DNA from: Sva-07 sp038321235
GTDB taxonomy: Bacteria; Actinomycetota; Acidimicrobiia; Acidimicrobiales; Ilumatobacteraceae
Reading direction: 5' to 3'
Length of the DNA: 5,444 nucleotides
Assembly: GCA_038321235.1 (NCBI GenBank)
Contig: JBBQEU010000166.1
Coordinates: forward strand, 1-5,444
The position numbers and the translations under genes were made by a program. Under the pieces are notes generated by a model that saw nothing but the letters and a program-made list of their open reading frames with translations, did no database searches and was not told where the DNA came from. Each line of letters starts with the position of its first letter. Position 1 is the first letter of the stretch. Below are positions 4,651 through 5,444 of the stretch, piece after piece.

Positions 4651-5444
4651 GTGACGAACACCCCGATCCTTGCAAAGCGGTCGTTCGGCGATCCGTCGAC
4701 CGAGTTCGACTACCCCGACGCCGTGCACCCGGCACGCGAGTACCACCTCGATGCGAATGGTCTGCAGATCGCCGTCCACGAGTGGGGCGATCCCGACGCA
4801 CCCCCGATGCTGCTGGTCCACGGCGGCTTCGACTTCGCACGAACCTACGACGTCTTCGCGCCCAAACTCGCGGCCGGCGGGTGGCGCGTCATCAGCTGGG
4901 ACCAGCGCGGCCACGGCGACAGCGAGCACCCGGAGCTGTATTCGTGGGATGCCGACATGCGCGACGCTCTCACCGTTTTCGATCACGTCAGCCCCAGCCG
5001 CCCGGCGCCCGTCGTCGGGCACTCCAAGGGCGGCGCACTGATGACACAGCTCGCCGACGCGCAGCCGTTCCGGTTCACACACCTGGTCAACATGGACGGC
5101 ATCCCCTACAACCGGCGGATCCCCGACGTCGCCGAGCACGAGCGAACCAAAATGGTCTCAGCCGAAATTGCCGGGTGGCTCGATCACCGCCGCACGACGG
5201 CTACAGCGCAACGCAAACCCGGCACGATCGAGGAACTCGCCAAGCGACGCGGCCGTATGAATCCCCGACTCGATCAGGACTGGTTGAAGCGCCTCGTCAC
5301 CACCGGCGGCTTCGAATCCGACGACGGGTGGCGCTGGAAGATCGACCCATCGATGCGCTTCGGCGGGTTCGGCCCGTGGCGCCCGGAGTGGACGCTGATG
5401 AGGCTTCCCGGACTGCCGATGCCGTTCCTCGGCATCCTCGGTCG
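4651..5444 (+). CDS. alpha/beta hydrolase, partial (runs off window end)
   Basis: A GTG start opens a frame without stops to the window edge, giving 264 residues so far. The order of motifs is that of an alpha/beta-hydrolase fold: PPMLLVHGGFDFARTYDVF with the oxyanion-hole HGG at 57-59, VISWDQRGHGDS (DQRGHG at 84-89), and the nucleophile elbow GHSKGG with Ser125. The catalytic acid and His are not identified; the His at least should be in the missing 3' part. LVNMDGIPYNRRIPD and a long Arg/Lys-rich helical stretch (about 160-215) resemble a lid or cap insertion. It is probably cytosolic, as no signal peptide is seen. The substrate cannot be predicted; esterase, epoxide hydrolase and haloalkane dehalogenase relatives share these motifs. 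No in-frame ATG occurs before residue 53, inside the core fold, so the GTG is the credible start. It is divergent from the LysM lipoprotein gene. Confidence 0.82.
   Translation, partial: MTNTPILAKRSFGDPSTEFDYPDAVHPAREYHLDANGLQIAVHEWGDPDAPPMLLVHGGFDFARTYDVFAPKLAAGGWRVISWDQRGHGDSEHPELYSWDADMRDALTVFDHVSPSRPAPVVGHSKGGALMTQLADAQPFRFTHLVNMDGIPYNRRIPDVAEHERTKMVSAEIAGWLDHRRTTATAQRKPGTIEELAKRRGRMNPRLDQDWLKRLVTTGGFESDDGWRWKIDPSMRFGGFGPWRPEWTLMRLPGLPMPFLGILG

Noticed and set aside
4522..5139. Minus-strand 205-codon frame opposite the alpha/beta hydrolase
   Set aside because: The plus strand carries the HGG, DQRGHG and GHSKGG motifs in order; the antisense product has none.

Overview
The window looks like chromosomal DNA from a high-GC actinobacterium. 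The proteins are of actinobacterial type: a MeaA-type B12-dependent mutase, an AbiEi/DUF559 fusion protein and a Thr-rich LysM lipoprotein. TANNNT motifs lie just ahead of several start codons with little Shine-Dalgarno signal, which also fits. Acidimicrobiia (Ilumatobacter-like) is my best guess, but it rests on recall and not on a search.

Layout. Positions 1-220 form a strongly structured, GC-rich leader containing competing stems and a G/A-rich tract. It precedes a plus-strand gene for ethylmalonyl-CoA mutase (meaA/ecm, 221-2209). Positions 2210-2368 are a convergent intergenic region holding two copies of a 49-bp palindromic repeat. Three minus-strand genes follow, listed here in plus-strand order: an AbiEi-like/DUF559 nuclease-fold protein (2369-3292), a 2-oxoglutarate/Fe(II)-oxygenase-like protein of the aspartyl/asparaginyl hydroxylase type (3403-4107), and a small LysM lipoprotein (4179-4535). 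A third copy of the 49-bp repeat lies between the nuclease-fold gene and the oxygenase gene, so the nuclease-fold gene has repeats on both sides. Last, a divergent plus-strand alpha/beta hydrolase starts with GTG at 4651 and runs off the window end.

How the genes relate. MeaA belongs to the ethylmalonyl-CoA pathway of acetyl-CoA assimilation. The other genes share no obvious pathway with it or with each other, so this is not a clear operon. The least explained part is the repeat family. All three copies are ungapped and 49 bp long, and they are symmetric about the central base. Two of them sit directly after the stop codons of minus-strand genes, with homology reaching through the stop codon into the last codon. 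Whether they are terminators, REP/MITE-like dispersed elements or the ends of a mobile nuclease cassette cannot be settled from this window alone. The meaA leader is the second candidate for an undescribed regulatory element.
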